IMG/VR virus record: IMGVR_UViG_3300043775_002158 | Location: 1-64,000 of that record | Direction: 5' to 3' (one strand) | From: a virus | DNA length: 64,000 nucleotides | Part shown: positions 50,835-59,283 of the stretch, one piece after another | How the letters are laid out: every line of letters starts with the position of its first letter | How positions within the stretch are numbered: the first letter of the stretch is position 1 | Notes under the pieces: generated by a model | The model's database searches: none | What the model saw: only the letters and a program-made list of their open reading frames with translations | Told to the model about the DNA's origin: nothing | Translations under genes and position numbers: made by a program

Positions 50835-53423
50835 ATGAAGAAACTATTAGTAGTATTATTTTTATTTATATCATTTTTAGGGTTTGGTCAGTCGGTTTTG
50901 GCACCAGACCCTAAGTCATTTATTGTTAATACCACAGGACAAGATGCAAGTGGGTTTGAGTTAACTGGATTTAATTCAACCGCAACTTTATTAGCATCGG
51001 TGAGTTTAGTATCACCACCAGCAGGAACAACATTCTATTTAAACACTTACACAGGTCTAACCGCAGCAAGTGGTTTCAATATGATTGGTAATAAAACTAA
51101 ATTGGTGTTTACCGGAACAATGGCAAATATCAATACGGCATTGGCATCATTAAAAATTAACACAGGTTCTATTTCGGGTGATATTGTCATATCAGTCGCA
51201 GCAACTATAAATCCAACTGGTTTCTTTTACAATGGAACAAACGGACACTTTTATAGACCAATATCAACAGGAACAAGCTATACGGGTGCAAGAGCAGCGG
51301 CATTAAATACTACATTTAAAGGACAGACTGGATATTTAGTAACAATAACTTCGGCAGATGAAGATGCGTTTGTATTTAATAATGTACCACAAACAAACAT
51401 TTGGTTTGCACTAACGGATGAAGAAACAGAAGGCCAATGGAAAATTGATGCTGGTCCTGAAAAGGGAACTTTAATCAAAACATCAAACGGACAAACTGCG
51501 GGTAATATACAAGGACAGTACAATAACTGGGCACCTGGTGAACCAAACAATAGTGGTAACGAAGATTATGCGGTAACAAAATGGAACGGTTCTCAATGGA
51601 ATGATTTACCGAATGGATTTAGTTGCCCTTATGTAATTGAATATGGAACTTGGACCAATCCTGATGATGCAACATTTACCGAATTTTATACTAACAGTGT
51701 AGTTCATTCAAACGGAGAAACAATAAAAGCATTATTCAATTTTACATTTGGTGGAGCAACTGATAAAAGTAAATTTTCAGCAAGATTATTTAATAGAAGC
51801 GATGCGACATCAACATGGGTAGCCGGTGGTTCTTATAAATCATTAAGTGGATTGGGTAAAGTATATCTTTCAAATCAAATAGATACTGCAAAGATATTTT
51901 CAACCGCAATTCAATTAACGCCGGGTACAAATGATATGACACAATTTAGTTCTGCTGATATTGGTAAGGTCTATAAACTAACAACAACTGGAGCAAGTGG
52001 TGGTGGATGGGGAACGGACATTTATACAAGTGACTCTTATATACCCGCTATGGCAGTTCACGCAGGAGTTTTAACAATCGGACAAACAAAAGAAATTTAT
52101 ATTAAAATAGTTGAGGGAAAAAGTAGTTATTTAGGTTCAACCCGTAATGGAATCACAACGTCAGAATGGGGTGGATGGGGATTGAGTTATCAATTTGTAT
52201 CTCAACCATCTTCATACAAGGCAATATCATCACCTGGCCAAGTTGAATGGTGTGTGATATATGACTACGATGCATCAAATCAAAGATATAGAGTTGGGAT
52301 TGATAAGAGAGAATTTGATGGAACCAACGTATCACCAAATAATGTATCATCACTAAAATTATTTGATTTGTGGGATGGAAATGTAACATTTGATAGTGAA
52401 GACATATATTGGGCAAATTATTGGATTAATACACCAACCCAATTTAATTTTACGGGTTCATCATTTTCATCATTTATAAGACAAGGCAATGGATTTTACG
52501 GAGTAAGTAGTGAGTTTACCTTTTCACAATTAGGTACATACAAACAACACAAAATGGAATTAAATGAATATGATAATGTACAATTAAAAACATTATATAA
52601 TAACATTGTAACAGTATCGGATGTTTATTTGGCATTTAAGGAATTATCTAATAAGGGTTTATTTGGTAATCAAAGTGGTAATGAATTTGGATATGGTATT
52701 CAATATATAAATGCAGATGTGGATGATAATGGTGTATTCAATGAAGTGGATACATATAAATTATTACAAAATTTAACGGGTGTAAATGATTTAGTTAGCA
52801 GTTATACTTTGGATAATACTATAAAAGTAATTCCAGACTCAATCTATAATTTAATTGGTAAATCAACATGGAGTTCATTTACATCATACAAAGGTAAATC
52901 ATATTCATTTAGTTTATTGGATAATGTGTTGAATTACAATTACAATTTATCTGTGAGTTGGAAAGGTGATGTGAATTTATCACATTCAGCAACACCTCCT
53001 TCAAATGGTATAACAACAATGTCGGTTAGAACATCAATGAGTACACCGATATCAAACGAAATAAATTCATCAATTATGTCCGAAATTGTGGGAGATAGTG
53101 TTTATGTATATATTACAATAGACCCATTACAACAAGAATTGGTGGGGACACAGTTTAAGTTAAATTACGATAATGATTTATTAAAGTTTAATAATGTAAT
53201 ATATAAAACAAAAGGATTACCAACTAACTATGCGACGGACAAAGGGAATTATATTAATTTAGGTTCTCTAATAACGGATGGTGGAACTTTAGATAATACC
53301 ACTGAATATAAATTATCATTTACAACAAAAACAAAGTTGGAGAATATATTCGGTTTAATTTCGGTTGGGTTAATGGATGCAGTAAACAAAAGTGGTAGAA
53401 CATTAAAAGTAATAATGAAATAA
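50835..53423 (+). CDS. Exported C-type lectin protein with dockerin and cohesin-like modules
   Basis: An 862-residue protein; signal peptide ends GFGQ (about 18). A repetitive Ala/Gly/Thr beta domain (20-125) is followed by a C-type lectin domain at about 130-272: HFYRPISTGTSYTGARAAA, GYLVTITSADED, NIWFALTDEETEGQWK, W-A-P-G-E-P-N-N and WNDLP. A dockerin-like NADVDDNGVFNEVDTYKLL is at about 632-650, and the C-terminal cohesin-like domain at about 735-862 (VGTQFKLNYDNDLLKFNNV). Lectins are common in phage tail fibres, but a signal peptide is not. It may adhere to host glycans. Confidence 0.8.
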   Translation: MKKLLVVLFLFISFLGFGQSVLAPDPKSFIVNTTGQDASGFELTGFNSTATLLASVSLVSPPAGTTFYLNTYTGLTAASGFNMIGNKTKLVFTGTMANINTALASLKINTGSISGDIVISVAATINPTGFFYNGTNGHFYRPISTGTSYTGARAAALNTTFKGQTGYLVTITSADEDAFVFNNVPQTNIWFALTDEETEGQWKIDAGPEKGTLIKTSNGQTAGNIQGQYNNWAPGEPNNSGNEDYAVTKWNGSQWNDLPNGFSCPYVIEYGTWTNPDDATFTEFYTNSVVHSNGETIKALFNFTFGGATDKSKFSARLFNRSDATSTWVAGGSYKSLSGLGKVYLSNQIDTAKIFSTAIQLTPGTNDMTQFSSADIGKVYKLTTTGASGGGWGTDIYTSDSYIPAMAVHAGVLTIGQTKEIYIKIVEGKSSYLGSTRNGITTSEWGGWGLSYQFVSQPSSYKAISSPGQVEWCVIYDYDASNQRYRVGIDKREFDGTNVSPNNVSSLKLFDLWDGNVTFDSEDIYWANYWINTPTQFNFTGSSFSSFIRQGNGFYGVSSEFTFSQLGTYKQHKMELNEYDNVQLKTLYNNIVTVSDVYLAFKELSNKGLFGNQSGNEFGYGIQYINADVDDNGVFNEVDTYKLLQNLTGVNDLVSSYTLDNTIKVIPDSIYNLIGKSTWSSFTSYKGKSYSFSLLDNVLNYNYNLSVSWKGDVNLSHSATPPSNGITTMSVRTSMSTPISNEINSSIMSEIVGDSVYVYITIDPLQQELVGTQFKLNYDNDLLKFNNVIYKTKGLPTNYATDKGNYINLGSLITDGGTLDNTTEYKLSFTTKTKLENIFGLISVGLMDAVNKSGRTLKVIMK

Positions 53424-53446
53424 AAACAAATTAAAAAACAAAAATT

Positions 53447-54130
53447 ATGGCAGACAGAAACGGAGACGGAGTTGTTTATCATCGCTCAGATTGTGGTGAT
53501 AATTATGTAAGATGGTATGGGTTCGGTGGAGATGGACCTTGTTCGGCGTGTGATACGTGGGGACTTACCAATAAAGCAATAAGATATATTCATGACCACC
53601 CTGAAATAAATCATAGACTTGAAGATGTGGTAGGTAGAGAGTGGGATGAAGAGGTTATGCCAGTATTAACAGAGGTTTATGAAGAAGTAAAAGAAGGTGT
53701 AATAGACGCATATAATTGGGTGGACGCAAACGCTTGTAATATAGCTGTAACAGCAGCAATCTCGGCGGGAGTTGTTTACGCATTCACACCAGAACCGGCA
53801 AACCCAACAGCGGTGGCAACATCAACTACTTTATCGGCAATGGCATCAACTATTACTAATATGGCAGTTAAAGTTGCGGTAGTAGGAGAAATGAGTGAAA
53901 TTATAACAAATGGATTTTTACTAATACCATTTGTAAGTGATAGTATTGACCACACTCTATTATACAATATAATTTCAAATTGTTTAGCTAAAAGTTTAGA
54001 TTCTGCGGAGTTATGGGCAACACCAGCCGGTGTTGGTATTGCGATTGGAGCAGCAATTGCACCTGTTATTGCGGATTTGATATGTAAAAAAACTTGTCCT
54101 GAAGGATTTACTAAAGCATTTGGTGCGTAA
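53447..54130 (+). CDS. Protein with cysteine-rich head and hydrophobic helices (227 aa)
   Basis: No signal peptide. Residues 1-45 carry four to five cysteines (HRSDCGDNYVRW, GPCSACDTWG). Helices that could span the membrane follow (NIAVTAAISAGVVYAF, about 103-118; AMASTITNMAVKVAVVG; AGVGIAIGAAIAPVIADL near the end), separated by acidic segments. It resembles colicin-like or holin-like hydrophobic hairpins only loosely. The stop overlaps the next ATG. Confidence 0.58.
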   Translation: MADRNGDGVVYHRSDCGDNYVRWYGFGGDGPCSACDTWGLTNKAIRYIHDHPEINHRLEDVVGREWDEEVMPVLTEVYEEVKEGVIDAYNWVDANACNIAVTAAISAGVVYAFTPEPANPTAVATSTTLSAMASTITNMAVKVAVVGEMSEIITNGFLLIPFVSDSIDHTLLYNIISNCLAKSLDSAELWATPAGVGIAIGAAIAPVIADLICKKTCPEGFTKAFGA

Positions 54131-55023
54131 TGAAAAAACTAATAACCATATTATTTTTACTTTGTGTAAGTTTTGTTACAAATGCACAAATACAAAAACC
54201 AGATACGTTACAACTATCGGCAAAAGAACTATTTGGAGAAAGTGATGATTGGAACGATGTGGGTATATTACAATCCTATGTTAATTTTTCAAAAGATGTC
54301 CTATCATCATCAAACCTTTCAATTGGTGTAATTGGAAAACAAGTATCTACAACTCTTAATTTGGGATATAATAAATCATCATTGAATGGGAAGTGGGGAC
54401 ACTCATTTGCAGCATCAATAAACCCTATTTGGAATTATTATGGTGTAGGGTATGGTCTTAGTAGAAATACCGAAAAGAGAACAACTACAATACAAACATT
54501 TTATTCTACGGACTTTGATTTCCAAAAAGATATTAACTTATCATTTATTGATGTATTCAGAACAAAAAAATGGGGAACATTCGGTTATAGTTTAACAGCA
54601 TCAAAATCATTTTGGGGAACTTATCAGGGTGAGTGGGAAGGGAAATATACGGTTGATGAAAATGGTGATTTTAAAGATTTAATATATCCAATGATACCGG
54701 CATCAAGTGAAATAAGTTATAGAGGTATGATGATGTACACTTATACATTGAAAACAAAGAGAGTAAACATCTCACCACAAATATTTGCAATGAGTGATGT
54801 ATATAAAGTATTTAAAGATGGAACTGAATCAGATTTGGCATATGTAGATGATTTCAATTTGGACTTATATTATGGTACATCTATTGATTGGAAAATAACT
54901 AAAAGATTTGTATTGAATACCAATGTTAGATATAATACAACTTGGGATAAATTAAGTGAATCAGTCGGTTATAAAAAAAGTAACCCAATAATGTTTATGA
55001 TAGGAACAAACTTTCAATTTTAA
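54130..55023 (+). CDS. Outer-membrane beta-barrel candidate (297 aa)
   Basis: Signal peptide ends TNAQ (about 20). The mature protein alternates aromatic and polar strands (SLNGKWGHSFAASINPIW, YYGVGYGLSRN, GTFGYSLTASKSFWG, LNTNVRYNTTWDK) and ends in FQF, typical of barrel proteins that insert through BAM. A shared segment, ISPQIFAMSD, occurs in the C-terminus of the 60107 protein as SPQLFVMSS. A phage-encoded outer-membrane protein could block or alter receptors. Confidence 0.7.
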   Translation: MKKLITILFLLCVSFVTNAQIQKPDTLQLSAKELFGESDDWNDVGILQSYVNFSKDVLSSSNLSIGVIGKQVSTTLNLGYNKSSLNGKWGHSFAASINPIWNYYGVGYGLSRNTEKRTTTIQTFYSTDFDFQKDINLSFIDVFRTKKWGTFGYSLTASKSFWGTYQGEWEGKYTVDENGDFKDLIYPMIPASSEISYRGMMMYTYTLKTKRVNISPQIFAMSDVYKVFKDGTESDLAYVDDFNLDLYYGTSIDWKITKRFVLNTNVRYNTTWDKLSESVGYKKSNPIMFMIGTNFQF

Positions 55024-55397
55024 TGAGTAAAAAAGATTTAATATCATTCATAGTAATTTATTTATTAACCACATTTGTAATATTATTTAGTGGTTGTAGA
55101 AAAACGCAGACTATTCCAACACCACCACCGATAAATAAAGAATTTTTTAATTCACCCGAAAACAACGTTAAAAATGGGGATATTATTAATTTTAATTTAA
55201 CTACAGTTGGTGTTTATACTTTGACAATGATTGATACGGTTCAAAATCAAGTTGTGACCAGAGAAAGATTTACGGGTAAAATTGGTTTAAACTCACTTAA
55301 AATATTTACAAAAACTTTACCGACAAAATACCTAAGTGTCGTTTTAAAGGATCAAAATAATCAACAGATAGGTAAAACAAGAATAATAATAAATTAA
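55023..55397 (+). CDS. Lipoprotein with sorting-domain-like fold (124 aa)
   Basis: A lipoprotein signal with lipobox F-S-G-C (about 23-26). The remaining about 95 residues (VYTLTMIDTVQNQVV, GLNSLKIFTKTLPTKY, SVVLKDQNNQQIG) have the strand pattern of type IX secretion C-terminal sorting domains, but here they form the whole mature protein. It overlaps the preceding gene's stop by one base and is followed by a paralogue. Confidence 0.65.
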   Translation: MSKKDLISFIVIYLLTTFVILFSGCRKTQTIPTPPPINKEFFNSPENNVKNGDIINFNLTTVGVYTLTMIDTVQNQVVTRERFTGKIGLNSLKIFTKTLPTKYLSVVLKDQNNQQIGKTRIIIN

Positions 55398-55410
55398 AAA
55401 ATAACAAAAA

Positions 55411-55779
55411 ATGAAAAAAGTATCTCTCGTACTCTTCGGTTTGATTCTACTTGCTGGATGTAGAAAATCAGATTTTCCAACGCCACCTCAATCAGTTAGC
55501 GACGATTTAAAAATTGCTAGTTTATCAGGATTAAAATTACAAACTGCATTTGTAACAAGTGAAGTTTCAATGAACATAAAAAGTGAGACATCTCAGACTG
55601 TAACTATCAGAATCTTTGATATTGCAAATAGAGTAGTGTCTAAATCAACAAGCGACGTAAAGTCAGGTGATAATATATTGAAGATATACACTTCATCATT
55701 ACCGTCATCAGGTTATAGAATAGCAATTTACGATCGTGCCGGTAATATGTTAGGTATTACGGACTTTAATAAAATTTAA
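55411..55779 (+). CDS. Lipoprotein with type IX sorting-domain-like fold (122 aa)
   Basis: A lipoprotein signal with L-A-G-C (about 14-17). The C-terminal about 75 residues (TVTIRIFDIANRVVSKS, GDNILKIYTSSLPSSGY, IAIYDRAGNMLG) are very close in layout to the type A C-terminal sorting domain of type IX secretion (V.I.I.D..GR.V, G.N...I....LP.G.Y). The 55023 protein is a paralogue. In the host this domain directs cargo to the type IX translocon, so an isolated lipidated copy is odd. Confidence 0.65.
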   Translation: MKKVSLVLFGLILLAGCRKSDFPTPPQSVSDDLKIASLSGLKLQTAFVTSEVSMNIKSETSQTVTIRIFDIANRVVSKSTSDVKSGDNILKIYTSSLPSSGYRIAIYDRAGNMLGITDFNKI

Positions 55780-55809
55780 GATAATTATAGTATATAAAAA
55801 CACAAAATT

Positions 55810-56118
55810 ATGGCAGAAGAACAACAAGAACAATCAACCGGTGGTTCAATTAAGAATATACTTATCGGTTTAGTAAGTACCATCACATTAGGTGTGGGTG
55901 GTTGGTTTACAACAAAATTAACGGGTGGTGACGAAAAAGAAACTCCGGCACAACAAGCTGCACCTGTAATCAACATTACAAACTCTAATCAACAATCACA
56001 AGCTGCAGGAGGTAAGACTGTTATTATTAAAGAAAAGTCAACAACACCAGCACCGGCACCAAAACCAAAACCTAAAAAAGATGGTGACGAATTTAAAGAA
56101 GAGACACCAAAATGGTAG
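55810..56118 (+). CDS. Single-span protein with Pro/Lys-rich tail (102 aa)
   Basis: One membrane span at about 15-32 (IKNILIGLVSTITLGVGG), then a long Ala/Pro/Gln-rich stretch with APAPKPKPKK near the end. This layout resembles TonB-like or spanin-like proteins that reach across the periplasm. It overlaps the tiny gene at 56112 and begins a run of small membrane genes. Confidence 0.65.
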   Translation: MAEEQQEQSTGGSIKNILIGLVSTITLGVGGWFTTKLTGGDEKETPAQQAAPVINITNSNQQSQAAGGKTVIIKEKSTTPAPAPKPKPKKDGDEFKEETPKW

Positions 56119-56225
56119 GTTTGGGTTTAGAGGTTGAAACTGCAACCTTAATTTTTACGATTATAATAATTGGGATGTCGATAAAGACATCCTTGGAATT
56201 GACAAAAAAAGAAAAAAATGGCTGA
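56112..56225 (+). CDS. Tiny membrane protein (37 aa)
   Basis: ATG at 56112 overlaps the preceding stop by seven bases and its own stop overlaps the next ATG by eight. The 37 residues have one hydrophobic segment (LIFTIIIIGMSI) and a basic tail (KKEKNG). Overlaps on both sides and membrane composition support it as real; a holin- or antiholin-type role is possible. Confidence 0.55.
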   Translation: MVGLGLEVETATLIFTIIIIGMSIKTSLELTKKEKNG

Positions 56226-56826
56226 TCAACAACCACCAAGTGGATTTAAAGAATTATTAGCAAATATGATGAAACGTAGATGGTTCATCACTGCAATTGT
56301 ATTAGGGGGATTTATGATAATCATAATGGGAATATTTGGGGCAATCCTAAATAAATCCGCTATTGAAGGAGAATGGAAAGAACTTCTACTATTGTTATTG
56401 GGTGCATTTATCGGTAGTTACGGTAAAATAATCGACTATTGGTTTAGTGATACTGATAAGGATAAAATGTTAGTTCAGAAAATGGATGAAGAAGATGGTG
56501 TATCGTTGAGTAATACTAACGATGGTCCAAATACTCCAATCGTACCAATGTCAATAGCACCATTAGTGTTATCAGAATCAACCGAACAAATAACCGAACA
56601 ATTAGTTGAAACACCAAAAGTAGAAAAGAAGGGTGTTGAAATCGATGAAGATGGTGACGGTGTTATGGATGGTTTAGATTTCGATGGTGATGGTAAAATC
56701 GATGAATATTTCGCACACAGACAATGTGAACACGTTTGGGGTGACTTAGACGGTGACGGAACAGAGGAGTGTTTGAAGTGTGGTAAAGTTAAGGATGAAT
56801 ACGCAGAAATGCATATGGAAGGATAA
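56218..56826 (+). CDS. Membrane protein with calcium-type repeats and zinc ribbon (202 aa)
   Basis: Two membrane spans (about 22-42, WFITAIVLGGFMIIIMG; 54-68, ELLLLLLGAFIG) with a short loop, then a linker and repeated D-x-D-x-D-G loops (DEDGDGVMDG, DFDGDGKID, DLDGDGTE) interrupted by CEHVW...CLKCGK, a small zinc ribbon. The N-terminal half could be a holin; the calcium loops could sense or scaffold. It lies in the run of lysis-type membrane genes. Confidence 0.68.
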   Translation: MADQQPPSGFKELLANMMKRRWFITAIVLGGFMIIIMGIFGAILNKSAIEGEWKELLLLLLGAFIGSYGKIIDYWFSDTDKDKMLVQKMDEEDGVSLSNTNDGPNTPIVPMSIAPLVLSESTEQITEQLVETPKVEKKGVEIDEDGDGVMDGLDFDGDGKIDEYFAHRQCEHVWGDLDGDGTEECLKCGKVKDEYAEMHMEG

Positions 56827-56855
56827 AATAAACAAAAGACAAAAAATAAAAAACT

Positions 56856-57104
56856 ATGAAATTTAAAGAATGGGCTATTGAACTCTTCAAAGACGAAAGA
56901 GGTTCAATTTCAGTAAAACCAGTTATTGCATTTGTAGGGGCGATGTTCCTATGTGTGACTATGATCTTAAATTCGTTCTCTCACGCGGATTTCGCCCCAT
57001 CACCTGAATTGGTGAATGCGGTGATGATTATCACGGGAATTGGGATGGGTGCCGATACGATGGATAAATTCTCTCACAAAAAGAAAGAAGAAACAGAAGG
57101 TTAA
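56856..57104 (+). CDS. Small two-span membrane protein (82 aa), holin candidate
   Basis: MKFKEWAIELFKDERGSISV, then spans at about 22-38 (PVIAFVGAMFLCVTMIL) and 52-66 (LVNAVMIITGIGMG), and a Lys/Glu tail. This order (amphipathic start, two spans, charged C-terminus) is recurrent in phage proteins placed beside lysis genes. A terminator follows at 57111. Confidence 0.7.
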   Translation: MKFKEWAIELFKDERGSISVKPVIAFVGAMFLCVTMILNSFSHADFAPSPELVNAVMIITGIGMGADTMDKFSHKKKEETEG

Positions 57105-57110
57105 TATGAA

Positions 57111-57137
57111 GGAGGGTTTATCCCTCCTTTTTTTTTT
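57111..57137 (+). terminator. Rho-independent terminator
   Basis: GGAGGG pairs with CCCTCC around TTTAT, followed by ten or more T. Confidence 0.9.
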
Positions 57138-57161
57138 CATATATTTATTAAAAATGAATTT

Positions 57162-57368
57162 ATGAAAAATTTAAGAGATATTTTAGCTTTAAGGTTTATT
57201 CAATTAGTATTTGTATGGGTAAGTTTTGCTCTAACATTTCAGGTGTTTATGATTATAACACATTTTACCAATCCTGAATTGAGTACAAAAATAGGTAATG
57301 AAATTATGTGGAAAATAGACGGTACATTTAAAAATGATCCTGATAATATTTGGTATGAAAAAAAATAA
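57162..57368 (+). CDS. Single-span membrane protein (68 aa)
   Basis: MKNLRDILALRFIQLVFVWV begins with a short amphipathic helix and one long span (about 12-33), then a periplasmic-type tail (IDGTFKNDPDNIWY). A TATTTATT box stands shortly before the ATG. It is seven bases from the lipase gene, so it may work with it. Confidence 0.62.
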   Translation: MKNLRDILALRFIQLVFVWVSFALTFQVFMIITHFTNPELSTKIGNEIMWKIDGTFKNDPDNIWYEKK

Positions 57369-57374
57369 AACAAG

Positions 57375-58118
57375 ATGACAAAAAACGAAATATTATATAA
57401 TGTCGGTTTAACCGATAAAGTATATTCAGAACAAAAAGATATTGATTTTAAAGCACAAAGGTTAAAATTAATTAAATGGATTGAAGATAAAAAATCAGAC
57501 ACACAAGGATTTGTTGCAACGAAAGATAATACAATTTATATTGTGTGGAGAGGTAGTTCTTCTAAAAAAGATTTCCAAAACGACGCCTCTATCGATAAAG
57601 TTCCTTTTATTGAAGAAGGTGAGAAAGTTCATATTGGATTTAAAACCTGTTGGGATGCCGTAAAGGATGATACATATAAAGCATTAGATATTGCACTTAA
57701 AAACTTAGGTCAAGAACATTCAATAGATAATATTGTTGTTTGTGGACACAGTTTAGGTGCGGCAATTTCTACCTTGTGTGCATATGAAATCTATTCAATT
57801 TATAAATCAAATAAAATTATATGTTGTACCATAGGTAGTCCAAGAGTTGGTAATAAAATATTCAAACAAAACTTTGATAAATCACCAATTGAATCGTTAA
57901 GGATTGTTAACAATTTAGATATTGTAACTCGTGCACCAAATATTGGATATCACCACGTTAATACCGAATTACGTATTGATAGTGAGGGTAAAGTTAAAAA
58001 ATGGATGATTGATTGGCAAAGAGTTGGTGAATATCTTAAAGCCGTATTCACAGGTAAGACTGCGAAAGATCATATGACAAATAATTACATAAGTGCATTA
58101 AATAAATGGAACCCATAA
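57375..58118 (+). CDS. Class 3 lipase-family hydrolase
   Basis: A 247-residue alpha/beta hydrolase. VWRGS (58-62), then HIGF (86-89), GHSLGAA with nucleophile S126 (124-130), the GSPRVGN strand, D182 in NNLDIVTR and H193/H194 in GYHHVN complete the Lipase_3 layout (Ser-Asp-His). It has no signal peptide and no capsid leader. It could attack membrane lipids at lysis; the gene order with membrane proteins supports this but does not prove it. Confidence 0.88.
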   Translation: MTKNEILYNVGLTDKVYSEQKDIDFKAQRLKLIKWIEDKKSDTQGFVATKDNTIYIVWRGSSSKKDFQNDASIDKVPFIEEGEKVHIGFKTCWDAVKDDTYKALDIALKNLGQEHSIDNIVVCGHSLGAAISTLCAYEIYSIYKSNKIICCTIGSPRVGNKIFKQNFDKSPIESLRIVNNLDIVTRAPNIGYHHVNTELRIDSEGKVKKWMIDWQRVGEYLKAVFTGKTAKDHMTNNYISALNKWNP

Positions 58119-58127
58119 AAAAAATAT

Positions 58128-58847
58128 ATGAAAAAATTATTAATATTATTAAGTGTTTGTTTAGTAAGTCTTGTTGCAAATAGTCAAACAATAGGTAAAA
58201 CTAAGACAGAGGACTTCAAGGCGGACTTTGAAAAGAAAAAGGATATAAGTACTTACTTAGATTATGACGGACCTCAAATACCCGTTCAAATCCTTAAATG
58301 TGGTATTTCTGACGAAGTATATGAGATGTATCCAGAATTAAAGGAAAAACGTGTAGGTTTAGGTGTTGCTAATATCTCTATGGAATATCTTGAGAACTTA
58401 AACAGATTTAAATTTACTGAGGACAAGACAGAAATTAAGAATCGCATGGTAAAACAATTCCAAGCATCTCAAGCCGGTATTTCTGAGAACAAATTAGATG
58501 GTCGTGGTAAAATCAATTTGGCTAAGTATTTTGTAACTATCGAGTGTTATGATTATTCGGTATCTGAAGATGAAACTATCAACCTAAAAGACGGTATTAA
58601 AGATAATATGGTTACTCGTATTGGTTTACAAGTTAGATTTACTGACGCCGAGACAGGACTAGTATTTGCAGGTTCAGGTTTAGGTGAAGCTAAGACAACA
58701 AGAGAGTTGACTTTATTATCTGATGCAACTATCGACCCAATTAAATTTAATCAATCAACCATCAGTATCTCAACTAAAAAGGCGTTAGATATTGCGGTTG
58801 CTAACATTCTTGATAGAATGATTAAAAAAGGTATTTTCACAAAATAA
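58128..58847 (+). CDS. Exported protein, CsgG-like candidate (239 aa)
   Basis: Signal peptide ends ANSQ (about 20). Middle: KRVGLGVANISMEYLENL, MVKQFQASQAGI, AKYFVTIECYDYS and GLQVRFTDAETGLVFAGSGLG. The order of strands and the late TG.V...G.G resemble CsgG/curli-assembly-like proteins, in which such segments recur. The 48670 protein is similar in layout. Both could be part of an exported assembly. Similarity is weak. Confidence 0.6.
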   Translation: MKKLLILLSVCLVSLVANSQTIGKTKTEDFKADFEKKKDISTYLDYDGPQIPVQILKCGISDEVYEMYPELKEKRVGLGVANISMEYLENLNRFKFTEDKTEIKNRMVKQFQASQAGISENKLDGRGKINLAKYFVTIECYDYSVSEDETINLKDGIKDNMVTRIGLQVRFTDAETGLVFAGSGLGEAKTTRELTLLSDATIDPIKFNQSTISISTKKALDIAVANILDRMIKKGIFTK

Positions 58848-59080
58848 TGAAATACGAAGTTGTTGATATTCCACAACCGGAAAATTGTGAAAAATGTACA
58901 CCATGTCTTAGACTTAGATTAATGGAAATGGGGTTTATTACGGGAGAAAGAATTGAATTTGGAGAAAGTAGATTAGGTTTATATATGGTTAATATATTAA
59001 CCGAAAATGACCATATCTCTTCGGTGGTTGCACTTAGACAAGAAGAATTGGATAGAATATGTTTAAAAGGGGTTTTATAA
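58847..59080 (+). CDS. FeoA-domain protein (77 aa)
   Basis: A 77-residue protein with PCLRLRLMEMGFITGERIEF (about 19-38) and SVVALRQEEL, which is the FeoA SH3-like pattern (RL.EMGF..G..I). Paired cysteines (CEKCTPC) at the N-terminus are extra. FeoA normally acts with the FeoB iron transporter; none is present here. The stop overlaps a terminator hairpin. Confidence 0.75.
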   Translation: MKYEVVDIPQPENCEKCTPCLRLRLMEMGFITGERIEFGESRLGLYMVNILTENDHISSVVALRQEELDRICLKGVL

Positions 59081-59090
59081 CCCCTTTTTT
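59064..59090 (+). terminator. Terminator overlapping the FeoA gene end
   Basis: AAAAGGGGTT pairs with AACCCCTTTTTT around TTAT. TATTTATA (59093-59100) restarts transcription three bases before the next ATG. Confidence 0.8.
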
Positions 59091-59103
59091 AGTATTTATA
59101 TGT

Positions 59104-59283
59104 ATGGAAAAATTTTATAGAACATATGACGATAGAGTCTTTTTTGGTATTTGTAGCGGTTTGGGGGTTAGAACCAATATCGATCCTTTAGTTTGGAGAT
59201 TATTGTTTTTTTTCTTAATTTTTTCACCGGTACCAATAATAACAGGTTATTTATTAACTACAATTTTAACTAAAAGTGTATGA
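59104..59283 (+). CDS. PspC-domain membrane protein (59 aa)
   Basis: ATG 59104 gives MEKFYRTYDDRVFFGICSGL, then IDPLVWRLLFFFLIF and one strong span. This is the PspC pattern (D.R...G.C.GL...ID...RLLF). The upstream in-frame start at 59059 is rejected because it overlaps the terminator. PspC proteins sense or stabilise the inner membrane in bacteria; in a phage it may counter membrane stress or aid lysis timing. Confidence 0.82.
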   Translation: MEKFYRTYDDRVFFGICSGLGVRTNIDPLVWRLLFFFLIFSPVPIITGYLLTTILTKSV

